Made by a program: the position numbers and the translations under genes
Part shown: positions 1 through 22,013 of the stretch, in pieces
How positions within the stretch are numbered: the stretch's first letter is position 1
How the letters are laid out: every line of letters begins with the position of its first letter
NCBI RefSeq assembly: GCF_000090795.2
Contig: NW_003546286.1
Location: 222,541-286,540 of the forward strand
DNA: 64,000 nucleotides
Source: Amphimedon queenslandica
Lineage: Eukaryota; Porifera; Demospongiae; Haplosclerida; Niphatidae
Direction of reading: 5' to 3'
Notes under the pieces: generated by a model
The model's database searches: none
What the model saw: the letters and a program-made list of their open reading frames with translations, nothing else
What the model was told of the DNA's origin: nothing

Positions 1-58
1 AGTGAAAGACTTATATTTATTATTATGATTCCTAATTGATAATAGTGTTTATGATAAG

Positions 59-10764
<10,706 letters not shown>

Positions 10765-10969
10765 CATTAGGAACTATCCATCACTGCTTTTTACGGAATA
10801 CATTTAAATTAATTAATTCTATAGCTATAATTATCACTAATTATTATTTAACTTTTAAAAAACCTATTTTTCTGTGACTGATCTCTTTAAATCTGACACA
10901 CGTGAAAGCACGTGGAGTTATTTAACACAAAAATTTGTTTTTATTTTTGTTGATGACACACCCTTTAAA

Positions 10970-11917
10970 ATGGCGTCGATCATAGTCCATGGAGGAGCTT
11001 ATTCAATTGCTGATGACGTGATACCAGAGAAGACCAAAGGCTGTCAATTAGCAGCTGAAACAGGCTACAAGATCATGGAGTCAGAGACAGGCTCAGCTTT
11101 GGACGCTGTTGAAGCTGCCGTCCGAGTATTGGAAGACAATCCTTTTTTCAATGCTGGGCACGGGTCCATAGTCAACGCTGCCGGGGACATAGAGATGGAT
11201 GCACTCATAATGGAGGGGTCTTCTCTTAAGCTGGGCTCGGTGTTTTGTGTAAAGAACATAGCCAATCCGGTGAGCCTTGCCAGGAGAGTGATGGAGAAGA
11301 CCAACCACGTCATGTTGGCAGGAGAAGGTGCGATCAAGTTTGCTAAAGAGCAAGGCTTTCCGTATGTGAGCACAGAGGACCTCCTCAGCTTAGAAGCTAA
11401 GTCCCGCTGGAATTATTACTCTAAATATGTGACCGTCGTACAAGAGATATTTGCTTCCAACAAGAAGGACGATCCTCTTTCAGCAAAGGTTGATTTAGCC
11501 GCTCCTGAAGGTCACGATACAGTCGGAGCTGTAGCTAGGGACAGACATGGTAACATAGCCTGTGCCACGTCAACTGGTGGCATCACTCGTAAGATGGTTG
11601 GTCGCGTTGGAGACAGTCCAATAATTGGATGTGGTGGATATGCAGATAATGAGCTTGGAGGCGTGTCTACTACCGGACATGGGGAATCTATTGCAAGAGC
11701 AACGTTAGCTACACGAGTGTTGCACTTAACAAAGATCCAGCCACCACAAAAGGCCATTGAAGAGGGATTGAGCTTCATGAAGACTAAGATAGGCGGGACT
11801 GGTGGGCTGATACTCATTACTCCATCAGGAGAAATTGCTAAAGGATTTACTACAAAACGCATGGCATGGGTCAGCATTGATTCCAGTAGAGTGATGGAGA
11901 CTGGAATAGATCCATAA
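10970..11917 (+). CDS. ASRGL1: Isoaspartyl peptidase / L-asparaginase (Ntn hydrolase)
   Basis: Intronless gene of 315 codons, close to the usual ~308 residues of the family. It hydrolyses L-asparagine and beta-aspartyl dipeptides after self-cleavage into alpha and beta chains. Visible family marks: N-terminal IIVHGGAYSI, ALDAVEAAVRVLEDNPFFNA followed by GHGSIVN, the cleavage and nucleophile site GHDTVGAVA (the Thr becomes the N-terminal nucleophile), CATSTGGITRKMVGRVGDSP with IIGCGGYAD, and TTGHGES, which lines the active site. I chose the Met at 10970 because HGG lies right after it as in relatives and the context AAAATGG is favourable; the frame is open further upstream but that stretch has no family resemblance. 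The gene begins about 200 bp after the DNMT1 stop on the same strand. No damaged residue was noticed, so an active enzyme is expected. Confidence 0.95.
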   Translation: MASIIVHGGAYSIADDVIPEKTKGCQLAAETGYKIMESETGSALDAVEAAVRVLEDNPFFNAGHGSIVNAAGDIEMDALIMEGSSLKLGSVFCVKNIANPVSLARRVMEKTNHVMLAGEGAIKFAKEQGFPYVSTEDLLSLEAKSRWNYYSKYVTVVQEIFASNKKDDPLSAKVDLAAPEGHDTVGAVARDRHGNIACATSTGGITRKMVGRVGDSPIIGCGGYADNELGGVSTTGHGESIARATLATRVLHLTKIQPPQKAIEEGLSFMKTKIGGTGGLILITPSGEIAKGFTTKRMAWVSIDSSRVMETGIDP

Positions 11918-12101
11918 CATCAAGAGTTAACATGCATACTTCCATTTTTTGCTTTTTGTGCTAGCTTTTTATTATCAATAAATATAAAATAACAAATAAA
12001 ATAATGAATAAAAATTTTGAAAAAATTAGATTTAAATACAAGACAGGTAATAAAAATATAATTACTTAAGTGTATTATGTGATACTCTTAATTTATATTG
12101 T
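11918..12101. other. Convergent intergenic spacer
   Basis: Very AT-rich 3' flanks of ASRGL1 (+) and the next gene (-). An AATAAA-like signal for ASRGL1 appears near 11978. Nothing else seen. Confidence 0.5.
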
Positions 12102-13308
12102 TCAAGAAATTGTTTGAGTTATTGCATTCCTGACACATGTTGGTGTCACTATAACTGGTACATGATGTGCTGGTTGTGTAAACTGGAGATTAGATGACCC
12201 AGCATTGGCAGAAAGAGTGGGTAAAGGATCTTCTATTGTATTAATATATGGTAGGCCTGATGTAGTCTCATCATCAGCATTCTTCTCAAAAGTAAATGCT
12301 GCGTACAATGCATATCCATAACATATATTTTTGGTTTTGGCTCCTTCACTGCTACTTTTATTTTCCAATCGCTCATCCTGACGAAATTCATAATGATGGA
12401 TTAGTTTCTGCTCCAATATCAATGCATACCTCTGTTGGTTAGCAACTCCTTTTGGAACTACTTTTCTAGTAACTGCCGTGAGGACAATCAAACCATGTTT
12501 TCCTTTATTTCTTTTATGACTACCCCAGCGTGAACTAATGCCATTCTTTTTCCAGGTTGTTGGTTGCATCCGATCAAATTGCTGAAACCCACCTCCTGCT
12601 TTCCTTCGTTGTCTAATGAATGTCTTTCCAATGTATATTTTTGTAACCTTACCATCTCTTGCTATCTCCAGCTCTCTTATGTTATCCTCCAGTTTTTCTG
12701 CTAGGAGTTGCACTACTTCATCTACAGCATCAGTTTTACTAAGATCAATCAAGCACGAAGGATCACATGTGTAGTTCACAGCTCCATTGCAAAGGTCTTC
12801 AAAAGTACAACCACCTACTGTAGTACGACTCACTACTGAGGCCTGCTTCTGCTGCTGGGGTGCAGAGTACTGAAACATTTCTGCTGGGGGCATTGCTCTT
12901 GTAGAGGATACTGTAGCTGTATTAGGAATAATAAAAGTTACATGAGGATCTATAGAAGAGTGTGACTCAATATTGTCAGGAGTTAGAGGAGGAGAAGGAA
13001 ATATGGCTGCATCAGGATGAATTGAGGTAGGCAGGGCAGCCATTGCATTGCTATCAAGACTAGGAGTAGCTGCTTCATTAAGAGTAAGAGGAGTTAGGAC
13101 TGCTTGTGATGGCAGACCTGCAAAGGAAAGAAATAATTGAAGATAATGAGGTGTATAGCTTACATCTATCATGAGGTTTCTGTGTTGTTTTATTTTTGCC
13201 AAGAGAAGATACTTGGTTAGGATCATCTGCCATTGATATTTTCTTAGCTGACCTTTCAGGTCTTGCTGCACCAACATCACTGCTGTATGGGTTTCTTGTG
13301 GATTCCAT
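12102..13308 (-). CDS. Unrecognised protein with possible GIY-YIG-like nuclease fold
   Basis: Two exons (13308-13164 and 13117-12102) join in phase 1 to 386 residues. The N-terminal ~160 residues are Pro/Ser/Thr-rich and low in complexity, with a QQQKQ run. After GGCTFEDLCNGAVNYTCDPS comes a conserved-looking domain, about residues 190-300. It has VTKIYIGKTFIRQRR, resembling the second strand and Arg of GIY-YIG nucleases, then ISSRWGSHKRNKGKHGL, then YALILEQKLIHHYE, where the Glu could be the metal ligand. The classic first GIY strand is not clear, so the assignment is a guess from motif spacing. No signal peptide or TM segment. It could equally be a sponge-specific family of unknown function. 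It converges on ASRGL1. Confidence 0.6.
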
Positions 13309-13552
13309 AGATACTACAACTAGACTAGTACTAGACCTAACTTGCTAAAATAAAGGGGAGGGACTAGTCTACAGTAATTTGAATAACATCTTATTTCCAC
13401 TTTATAAAAGGGGGAATTAAGCTAGATGAGTTGGCAGAAAACTAAACAGACAATAGCATGCCAACTGCATCTAGAAATACTACGTTCTTGAAGTTGAAAT
13501 TGTATATAAAAGTAAAAATGAACACAAAAACATTCTAAGACAAAAATAATTA
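13309..13552. other. Spacer between two minus-strand genes
   Basis: AT-rich, 244 bp, including the 5' flank of the GIY-YIG-like gene and the 3' flank of the E4-E2 fusion gene. No feature recognised. Confidence 0.5.
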
Positions 13553-15957
13553 TTACAATTTCTCTAGTTCCTCTCTCAACTCATTGACAGCTTTTCTTAA
13601 TTTTTGCTCATGATCGGCTGAGACTGTATTCTTAAGCCATTTTGAACATTGCTGTAGTATCACCTCACGCAATAGCATAAAGTGAATCTTCACCGTATCC
13701 TCAAATCCTATTATGAAAAAAGATTTGATAAGTTTACCAAACGCTAAGCTAAATAATTAATAAATGATAAGTTTAGTGGACTGTGTATTACCAGCAGGAG
13801 GATGCCTTAACTGTTCCAGCATAGCATATCTTATAGTATTGACTTGTATGTAAGCGTTATAGTGACTACTACGAATCTATAGTAAAAAATGTTGGCATAA
13901 CACTATTAGCTATACTACTACTAGTACTAGTTTACCTTCCCTTGTGGCGTTCCTTGCATTGCCTCATAGCCAGGCTCATTATAAATAGGCTCTGGGATTA
14001 AAATGAGACCTTGGATTGATATAAAAACCTAACAAATGACATGCATAAAAATGAATGAATTCTATACTGTTGATAGAAGACTACAGTAGATGTTTGTAGT
14101 ATGCATAATATGCATCACAGTATGCATTTATGCATGATAGCTGACTTGCAAGAGGTTGGACTGCAAAGGATTCCATTTTTCAGATGAGTCACCACCATGC
14201 CAAGTACCCAATAGGCTCAAACAGACCTTACCATCAGCATATAAGTTGGGATTAAACCTATGGTATGTGTACACAAGAAGGTAACAAAGGTTTCCCACAA
14301 AACATGCTAAGTGAGCTAAACAGCATGAGCTTCATGAGCTGACAAGCACTACAATACAGTACATGGCATTTGGAGCAACTTTAAAAATTATAAAAAATCC
14401 AACTGTGATTGGAATCAGCTCAAACTTCCTACACAACATCAAACATGTATATGCATCAGAAAAAATTATTAAAATGGAGAATTATTTCCTAGCCATTTTT
14501 GACAAAATTTGGCCTTAACTCCTAACCTTATAGTCCCATTGCCAGTTGTAGTAAGCAGCACTAATGGAGGATCCACAGGATAATTTGTTGGATAAAATAC
14601 ATCAAAAACAAAACAGCCATAGCTATAAGGAGTGTCAACCGGCCCAGTTATCAAAACCCTCACTAGATCCATCCTCTCTTCATCCTATAAAAACACAAAA
14701 AAATAGTATTTATATACAATTGATATTATTAATCTCACTTGTCTAACATAAACTGAAGAGTCAGGATGAACAGAGAGCGATTCTTGTAATTGTTTAATAT
14801 CTCTGAGTATAGCCATTAACCGTGGGGACCTACATTTACATTATACACGTACATAAATAAATAAGATAGTGTTGTTGACGTTGATGTACATGTATAGTGT
14901 GTACCTTGGGTCTGCTGATGGTACAGCCCTATCCTCCAATGAGTGGACTCCTTCAAGGCTAGCAGAATCATAAACGCTGTCTTGAAGTGTCCCTGTATAC
15001 ATCTCATGCAGTGCGTTCTTATCTATTGTCAGTAAACTATACAAGAAATGATTAGTAAAGCATTGAGTGTATCTATGTTTGTGGTCATTCTAGACTCACT
15101 CAATTTCTCTCTGCCAGTCAGCAATGGTCCCCGGCTTAAACTCAGATCCAACACTACCTATAGTAACTGAGGCTTGGGCCATAGGATCACCTGGGCCATT
15201 CTTTTTATCCAACTACAAACAAACATAAAAATTAACAAATAATAAAAAATTATAATAGACTCATATACATGTATACATAATGATAATGCATAAACTAACC
15301 TCTGCTAGTAGGCCTTTATAATCGTTAGTGATATCAGCTCCACACAACTGATGTCTCTCCAATATACTCACAACTTTACTCACTACCTGACGACTATAGT
15401 CAGGATGAGCTGCTAGCGATAGAGTGAACCCGTTCTCTTTAACACCATTTTTCTCTACCCTCCATATGTGAACCATCACTCTAGCCAGCTGGGTCACCAG
15501 TTTCCGTGGGTCAAACTTCAATTGATCGGGATCCTTCACTTTAAGCTCGGCTTGTCTGGCGCCACAGAGGTGATCAAGAAACCCCATCATCTGTTAGGGA
15601 GAACATTACAATTATTATAATATACATGCAGTAGCAATCACAAATTCTAGCTGAATATTTTAAGGGAAACTTTAAAAAGTTTTTAAAAAATTCTACAACT
15701 TACAGCAGATGCGGTCCTCACAGCCAGTGGTGGAGTAACAAAGTGCCTACTGATACTCTCTACTTCAGTTATTGACTCAAGCAGTGACAATAATGTCATA
15801 CCCTAAATATGAGACAGTTAATCATTTTGCCACTTACATGGATGTAGATGTACCATGTTTAGGAGATGCTTTGATGCTCGACGCTCTGCAGCTAGAAACC
15901 TTTCCTTTGATTGAGTTTCTTCTCCGGATAATTTTAACCAAGTCTCAACTGCAATGA

Positions 15958-15990
<33 letters not shown>

Positions 15991-18900
15991 TAATAACAAT
16001 AATAATAATAATAATAACACATAATATTACATTCATAAATTAGATATAAAATAAATTTCTTTCATTGCATATACATGTACATTATTATTACCATTGTCTT
16101 TTTCGAGTTCCATTCTGTGTACATTACTTATTCGGGTCATGCTATCATTGAGTTGATAGAGTAGCGTATCAAATATTGCTCCAAGGAAAGAAGAGAATTT
16201 CTGTGTACCAGACTGCTGAATGATAGACTCGCGACAGCTCGGCTGAGTCCAAAGATGCAGCAGAAGTTGAGTGATATCAAATCTGAAAATACACAATCAT
16301 AAAAACAATGACTCTGTATCAGAGACACAATGAAAAGTCACAGATTAATTTTTTTCGTCAAACATACGTAATGATATTACCTTGCACTGTATTTATCAAA
16401 GTCCTCCTTGTCAACATCGAGTCCTTCAACGACACCAACGGCAGCAAAAGTGTGAAGGAGAGCAGGACCAAGGCGACTCTGAAAGGCCGGACTACCTTGA
16501 ACCATAGCTGCCAATTCGCCACGAATACCACTACAATAAATAAATTTAAAAAAAATAAATAATGATAATACAAACTTACCCCCATGACTCAGTGCTCAGA
16601 AGTCTACTATAATAAAATAAAAATAAAATAATATATAAGCTTCATAACATAGAAGTAAATTTACTTTGAGTCACCCCTGTCTCTACCAACACAAGCCAAT
16701 AGAACTGATATAATCTGACTCTGAGCAACCGGCCCGGGCAACAGATCTGGCCTCTCCAATAAACTGATGCAGCAATCCACGAATGGGGTCAACTGGAAAC
16801 ACACACACATACAGAGAGAGATTACAAAATGGAGTAGTGATGATAGTAACAGAACTTACCTGTAGGCCTTGAAGTAATTTTGCTTGAGTCCGCAAAACAA
16901 ATAAAAACCACCTCACCATGTCCTTCACTGCATGCTCTGGTATCAATGAAAATAACTTCCTCTGCTTAGAATGAATCTCCTCTTTGGAGAGCTTTTCCTA
17001 CATACAATATAAGTAAACGTACATGTACATACATACATGTACATTAAATGCTCTATCTACTACTCTCTATCTACAAGTAAAGTAATGATGCATTGTGTCC
17101 TCTATCTCTATACAGTGTCACTATATTCTCTCTCTATCTCTCTACAGTGTGTGTATTTACATCATTGCATGACTCCATTAGCATTGTTAGCCAGACAGCA
17201 TTAGTGATATAGAACTCAGAGCATTTCTGGACTAGCAGTGGATCCAATAGACAGCAGCTACCGGATATCAGGTACAACTGTAAAACAAAATGATTAGAGA
17301 TATGACGCATAAATATGTATTTATTTCTATTTCTTACTCCGTTAAGATCACTCAATAGCTTATCACCGCCTCCTTTCCTTTCAATCTCTTTTGCTAAGTT
17401 GCTACGAAATACAATGTAAAAATTCATCCTATACTTTTAAAGCATAATTCTACCGACCTGAGAGTCTTCATGAAAGTATCAGTTGCAGGGAGTAGCCCAA
17501 TATGAAGTCCCCGTAGCGTGATGAAGAATATTTCTGTCACAAACTTATAATTCCCATCAAGACACTGAAATCTAACATGATCTTTGGATTGACGCTCGGG
17601 ATTGACTAGAAAAAAATCTCATAAATTATCAGAATTGGTACAAACTTTCCACATGGCATAAGAACTACAACATGCATCAGGAAATGTAATAATTATGAAT
17701 TGGCGGTAATTTTAGAGTCATAAAAATTATGTTACGCAATAAAAATGTTGTCGTTATTTTACAGATCACTCAGAAGTCAGAGCAAATAATAAGTACATGT
17801 ACATTAAGATAATAAGGTAACTTACTGATGATGCTGTGAGAGAGGCAGGGCTCGTTATGTAAGTCTAACCGACAGGAGGGGGAGGAAGGATATTCAGGGA
17901 CTATAAGTGGGAGCTTAGGAGCTGATGGATGATTGCTGAAAAACGGCTGACAGAAATTCAAAAGGACTGCACAAAAGTTGACGAGAAATCCTAAGATATT
18001 AAAATGATAACACACACACAGAGTGACATTCTCTCATTACCATCAGTACAAGTCCCAGGATTCCCTTTCTTTAGTTCATATTTAGGGCCAGCACGAGTCT
18101 CATTCAAAGAAACGACAGCTGCCAACCACGAGAGTACACTAATAGTGATAATTATACATGTACAGTACATAACGTAAAACCAATACATGTACATGTACGT
18201 GTAGGTCTGTCGTCTTTAAGTAACTTTATATACAGAAGCAAATTTTAATTGGAATCAGTTCACATTTGTATAAGTCATACGCATTGGAAAAAACATAAAA
18301 AAGGAGAATTCTCTCCTAGTCAATTTTCATAAATACATTGTACCCCAAATTAACAAGGGAATACATGTACATGTAGTTATGATTTTTTTTTAATTTGCAA
18401 ATGCTCATAGCTCGAAAAATATTGATCAGAATCAGCTCAAACTTTCTACACAGCATAAGGACATCAATATGTATCAGAAAATGTAATAAAAATTAGGGGT
18501 GATTTCGGAGCCATTTTTCAGAAAAAACCATGGGCTATAGCCTTGGGTATTTTTCAGATTTTGGCTAGTTTTTTAAAATGCTCATAACTTGAAAAATATT
18601 TGTCGGAATCAGCTCAAACTTTCTACATAGCATAAGGACATCAATATTTACCAGAAAATGTAATAAAAATTAGGGGTGATTTTGGAGCCATTTTTTGGGA
18701 AAAAGCATGGGCTATAGCCTTAGGTATTTTCCAAAAATTGGCTCGTTAGCCAATTTTTGGAAAAAACAAGTAAATACATAAATATTTATAGAATAAGATT
18801 GAGTAAGATTACACATGCATGTGTCTACTTGTTTTTAGCTGATGGACGTCTGAGAAGGAGCAAAATATTTGAATGAATTAGCGTGTGACACTTGTGAAGG

Positions 18901-21900
18901 CCATCTTGTATAGTTGACTATAATAAAAACAAATAAAACAATAACAATAATAATACATACAAATTAATTAACTATAAGTATAAAAATTCATGCCCTCATT
19001 TAATCTTACATGTATCTGCTCCACATCTCTTTGGTAGCAAGTAGGGAATCCTCTTATGCCCGTAAAACAAGCATACCATTTCTTCTGCATCAGCAATGGA
19101 TGAACTCGTTCAATGATGGTTGAGCAGGACAACAAAGAGCACAATATGCTCTCCTTCTCAAAGTAGCTACCCTAAACAAAGAAATGCACATTCAAGATGA
19201 CTTCTAGCCTGAAGAGCAGGATAGTAGTTCTGGGGATAAATGCTAAAATCATTTAACTACATTATTATGAACAATAATTATCATATGTACTTAAAAGAGA
19301 AGCTCTTTTAGTATGTACATGTACCTACCTGTAGCATTGAAGCCTCAATAACTTCCTGGAGAAACCTCTCTCCTATTATATCCAGTACACTTGTCTACAT
19401 GAGGATACATAATTCACATTCATAGTATGCAATAGAATTAACCTCTGATAAAAGTGCTTGAAGAGCATCAAAAAATTTGCTACCTTCAGAAAGGATTTCA
19501 TCAGGCCTAAAAAATAAAGGTGAGCATACATTTGTATTTTTATGACTACATATACAGTGTATATGCATTAAAGCAAAGATTAAAACTATATCAAGAACTA
19601 CTTCAAGTATATACATGTATAATGTTTCACCTCTTGATTATTTCTAAGTCTTTCACAGCAGATTTCACCATCATTGTAACTGCAATCTTTCCTTCAGATG
19701 AAGAGCTAAGATGCTTCATAGTGGCTTGAAATAACGGCTGTGGAAAAACGACGCCATCTTCTGACCAATTAGAAATGCACTTCAAGAATGTACTGATGTC
19801 ACCCTATTGAATAAAAGTGTCTCATTTTAATGTGATCTCTTTCTCCAACTTTTCTTACAAATGATCCTTGACTATAACCCGAAAAAAGATCATCACTTCT
19901 TTGACTAGATGATGCTACAAAGATAAATAAAAAATTTTTTAAATCTTAGTTTAGAATTGATTTACCCTCAACTAGTACATCAGCAGTAACCATTGACAGA
20001 GCTTCCTGTGTAGGATCACGTAAGCCATGCCAAACTGAACCAGGCCATTTTGATGGACATTTACTTGTGCTTCTATCATAAACTCTGATGCAGTACTTAA
20101 TAGAATCCTATACAAAAAGCAAAACATTAAATTTATACAATATTCAGCACCATTATACTAAAACAGCACGCTCATTAACTCAATTTATGTACAAAATAAT
20201 AATGGACTTACAACTTCCATTTTTGCTCTTTGAGCTATGAGGGACTTTATCAACGAGACCTTATTGCTGTCCTCTAATGCAGGGACCTCATCCTGTGCAA
20301 CAAATAATATATGCTTGCTTGAGCCAAAACTAGGAAGGATTGACTGGGCTTGCTCTACCTGTGAAGTACAGAAATTAGCATTTTAATTTTAAAAAAGTTA
20401 TAAAGAGTCAAAAACACTGTAGCAATTGATATAGAAAAGATTATTAAATTAGTATTAATTTATTTATAAAAGAGTAGAGAGTAACAGTCCATGTAGATAA
20501 TAGCATGGCTACATCACAAATGGCCTCAAGTGACAAACAAAACAAGGAAAAATAACCTCTGTGCAACTTATAATCAAATCAGAGAATCACTAGCTTATAA
20601 GGACCACACACGGAGAGTGCCAGCTTCATTCAATCACTAGTACTACTACAGAAAGAAAGAGGGCCATGAATAGTGGAGTCCTGTTCTGCCTCCTGGGAGG
20701 ATTAGTAGCACTGAGTAACTCCTGTGAGCTGATAAATGCGACCTTATTTCCAGACTGCATCGAAGCGGCAGGCTACAATATGACTGTATATCCTACACTA
20801 AACGGATTAAGCAACCAAAAGGAGGCTGCAAAGCAGCTTGATGACTTCATCCCACATATCAAACGGGCTGAATGCTCTGAGTATGCTCTCCTCTTCCTAT
20901 GCTCATACTATGCTCCAATATGCCAGGAGGTATCACAAGGAAAACACTACACAGTCTCTCCATGTAAGAGCCTCTGCAATAAAGTCTATGACGACTGCCT
21001 ACCATTTCTAACCAAAGAAAATATAACCTGGCCTGAGCACTTAGAATGCCATAACTTCCATTCAAACAAAAGTAATGATTGCTTTGGCCCGGATAACTAC
21101 AGTACAATATACCAGCATACTCCTACAGTAACTCCAATCTCTACTTCGCTCACTACATCCATAGCTACATCGAGCTACACGTGTATCTCTCAAACCACAA
21201 AAGACAAAGAAATGAGGACTTCAACTTCGTACGTGGAGGCAACAAGCACACCAAGTGTTCCAGAGCCAACAGAAAGTCCTGGCAAAACCACACAAGACAA
21301 AGAAATGAGGACTTCAACTTTATGCATGGAGGCAACAAGCACACCAAGTGTTCCAGAGCCAACAGATCTTCCAGAGCCAACAGAAAGTCCTGGCAATGCA
21401 TCAACATACAGCAAGCCCATTGCTGGACTATTCATATTAATAATAATAACTTTGTGTCTTGTTTATTAAGATTTGTCTGTTATTCGTTATCATTAGTGTC
21501 GAAACATCTTAGTATACATTGTAAACAGTTTTGTAAATCAGTAGTCTATAAGATGCGTCAATTTTGTCAAAACAATCTTCCTTCTTGTTTATTAAATAAA
21601 TATTATTATTATTTAGCTATAATCGTACAATTTTCACTTACAATACAAGCTTCTAACAAATGCTCCAAGATCTGTATAATCATGCCACGATCTGGATTAT
21701 TCTAACAATGAAAGCACAACATACATGTAAAACTATTAATAAATCTAGATATTTAGGTCCAATTATGATGCCTGTACTAGTAAAATGCCCCTATACCGAG
21801 CCCTATACCCAGGCAAACTTGTTTCCAGTGATCATAGTGAAGTTGAAATTTATATCTATCAAAGTAGTCACTCAACAAGATACAGTATCATTGGGTATTA

Positions 21901-22013
21901 AGCTCATCTACTAAACAATGGTTAGCATAGCACTACTGTCTGTAAGCTAATACACATGTATTCAAAGAAGCTAAAGCTAGTTGACTAGAACTTACTTCTT
22001 GACTAAACGCCAT
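13553..22013 (-). CDS. Ufd2/UBE4-type E4 core fused to a BIRC6-type E2 (UBC) domain
   Basis: I read 31 exons, 3627 nt, 1208 codons, all junctions GT-AG and in phase: 22013-21996, 21701-21642, 20358-20212, 20107-19966, 19914-19859, 19803-19631, 19506-19443, 19394-19329, 19171-19010, 18917-18829, 18138-18041, 17990-17826, 17605-17458, 17401-17338, 17277-17161, 16997-16860, 16792-16665, 16606-16580, 16530-16381, 16282-16092, 15948-15854, 15802-15704, 15590-15300, 15212-15100, 15036-14905, 14829-14739, 14684-14527, 14257-14146, 14028-13936, 13876-13792, 13707-13553. Residues about 243-896 are Ufd2 core: [79 protein letters not shown]. Ufd2/UBE4 proteins then end in a U-box; here none is found. 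An ~80-residue linker leads to a UBC domain (about 978-1160): [40 protein letters not shown] with the active Cys near 1073, [19 protein letters not shown]. This resembles BIRC6, including NPN in place of HPN. No BIR domain. NOP10 lies 105 bp upstream. Confidence 0.9.
14285..14525. repeat. Subfamily B repeat in a UBC-domain intron
   Basis: One unit in the intron 14258-14526 of the E4-E2 gene, with GGAATCAGCTCAAACTTCCT, ACATGTATATGCATCAGAAA and the CTCATGAGCTGACAAGCACT flank also found (inverted) near 24845. Confidence 0.8.
18228..18780. repeat. Mixed subfamily B and A repeats in an E4-E2 intron
   Basis: The intron 18139-18828 holds one degenerate B unit (18228-18350, GGAGAATTCTCTCCTAGTCA) followed by two to three A units in reverse orientation (AGAATCAGCTCAAACTTTCT, AAAATTAGGGGTGATTT, CCATGGGCTATAG). 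The two subfamilies lie directly side by side here. Confidence 0.85.
20666..21469 (+). CDS. Frizzled-CRD protein, probably GPI-anchored, nested antisense
   Basis: Single exon, 267 residues. A signal peptide ([19 protein letters not shown]) precedes a Frizzled cysteine-rich domain, about 20-138: [68 protein letters not shown], with the ten-Cys spacing of the family. The stalk (about 145-245) is Thr/Ser/Pro-rich and holds two copies of an ~31-residue repeat around DKEMRTST and [12 protein letters not shown]. The protein ends in a hydrophobic run ([16 protein letters not shown]) with no cytosolic tail, which suggests a GPI-anchor signal. CRDs of this type bind Wnt lipids or other lipidated ligands; a membrane-tethered Wnt-binding or decoy role is inferred, not shown. 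It lies entirely in intron 2 (20359-21641) of the E4-E2 gene, on the opposite strand. Confidence 0.88.
   Translation: MNSGVLFCLLGGLVALSNSCELINATLFPDCIEAAGYNMTVYPTLNGLSNQKEAAKQLDDFIPHIKRAECSEYALLFLCSYYAPICQEVSQGKHYTVSPCKSLCNKVYDDCLPFLTKENITWPEHLECHNFHSNKSNDCFGPDNYSTIYQHTPTVTPISTSLTTSIATSSYTCISQTTKDKEMRTSTSYVEATSTPSVPEPTESPGKTTQDKEMRTSTLCMEATSTPSVPEPTDLPEPTESPGNASTYSKPIAGLFILIIITLCLVY

Noticed and set aside
10874-10969. N-terminal extension of ASRGL1
   Set aside because: Frame is open but the sequence has no family resemblance and the Met at 10970 fits the enzyme's usual N-terminus.
13553-15036. Annotation of the C-terminal exons alone as BIRC6
   Set aside because: The UBC part is BIRC6-like, but the upstream in-phase exons encode a Ufd2 core, no BIR domain is present and the protein is only 1208 residues.
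21181-21705. Second open frame on + over the CRD gene stalk
   Set aside because: It is an overlapping frame created by the internal repeat; the 20666-21469 frame has the signal peptide, CRD and anchor.
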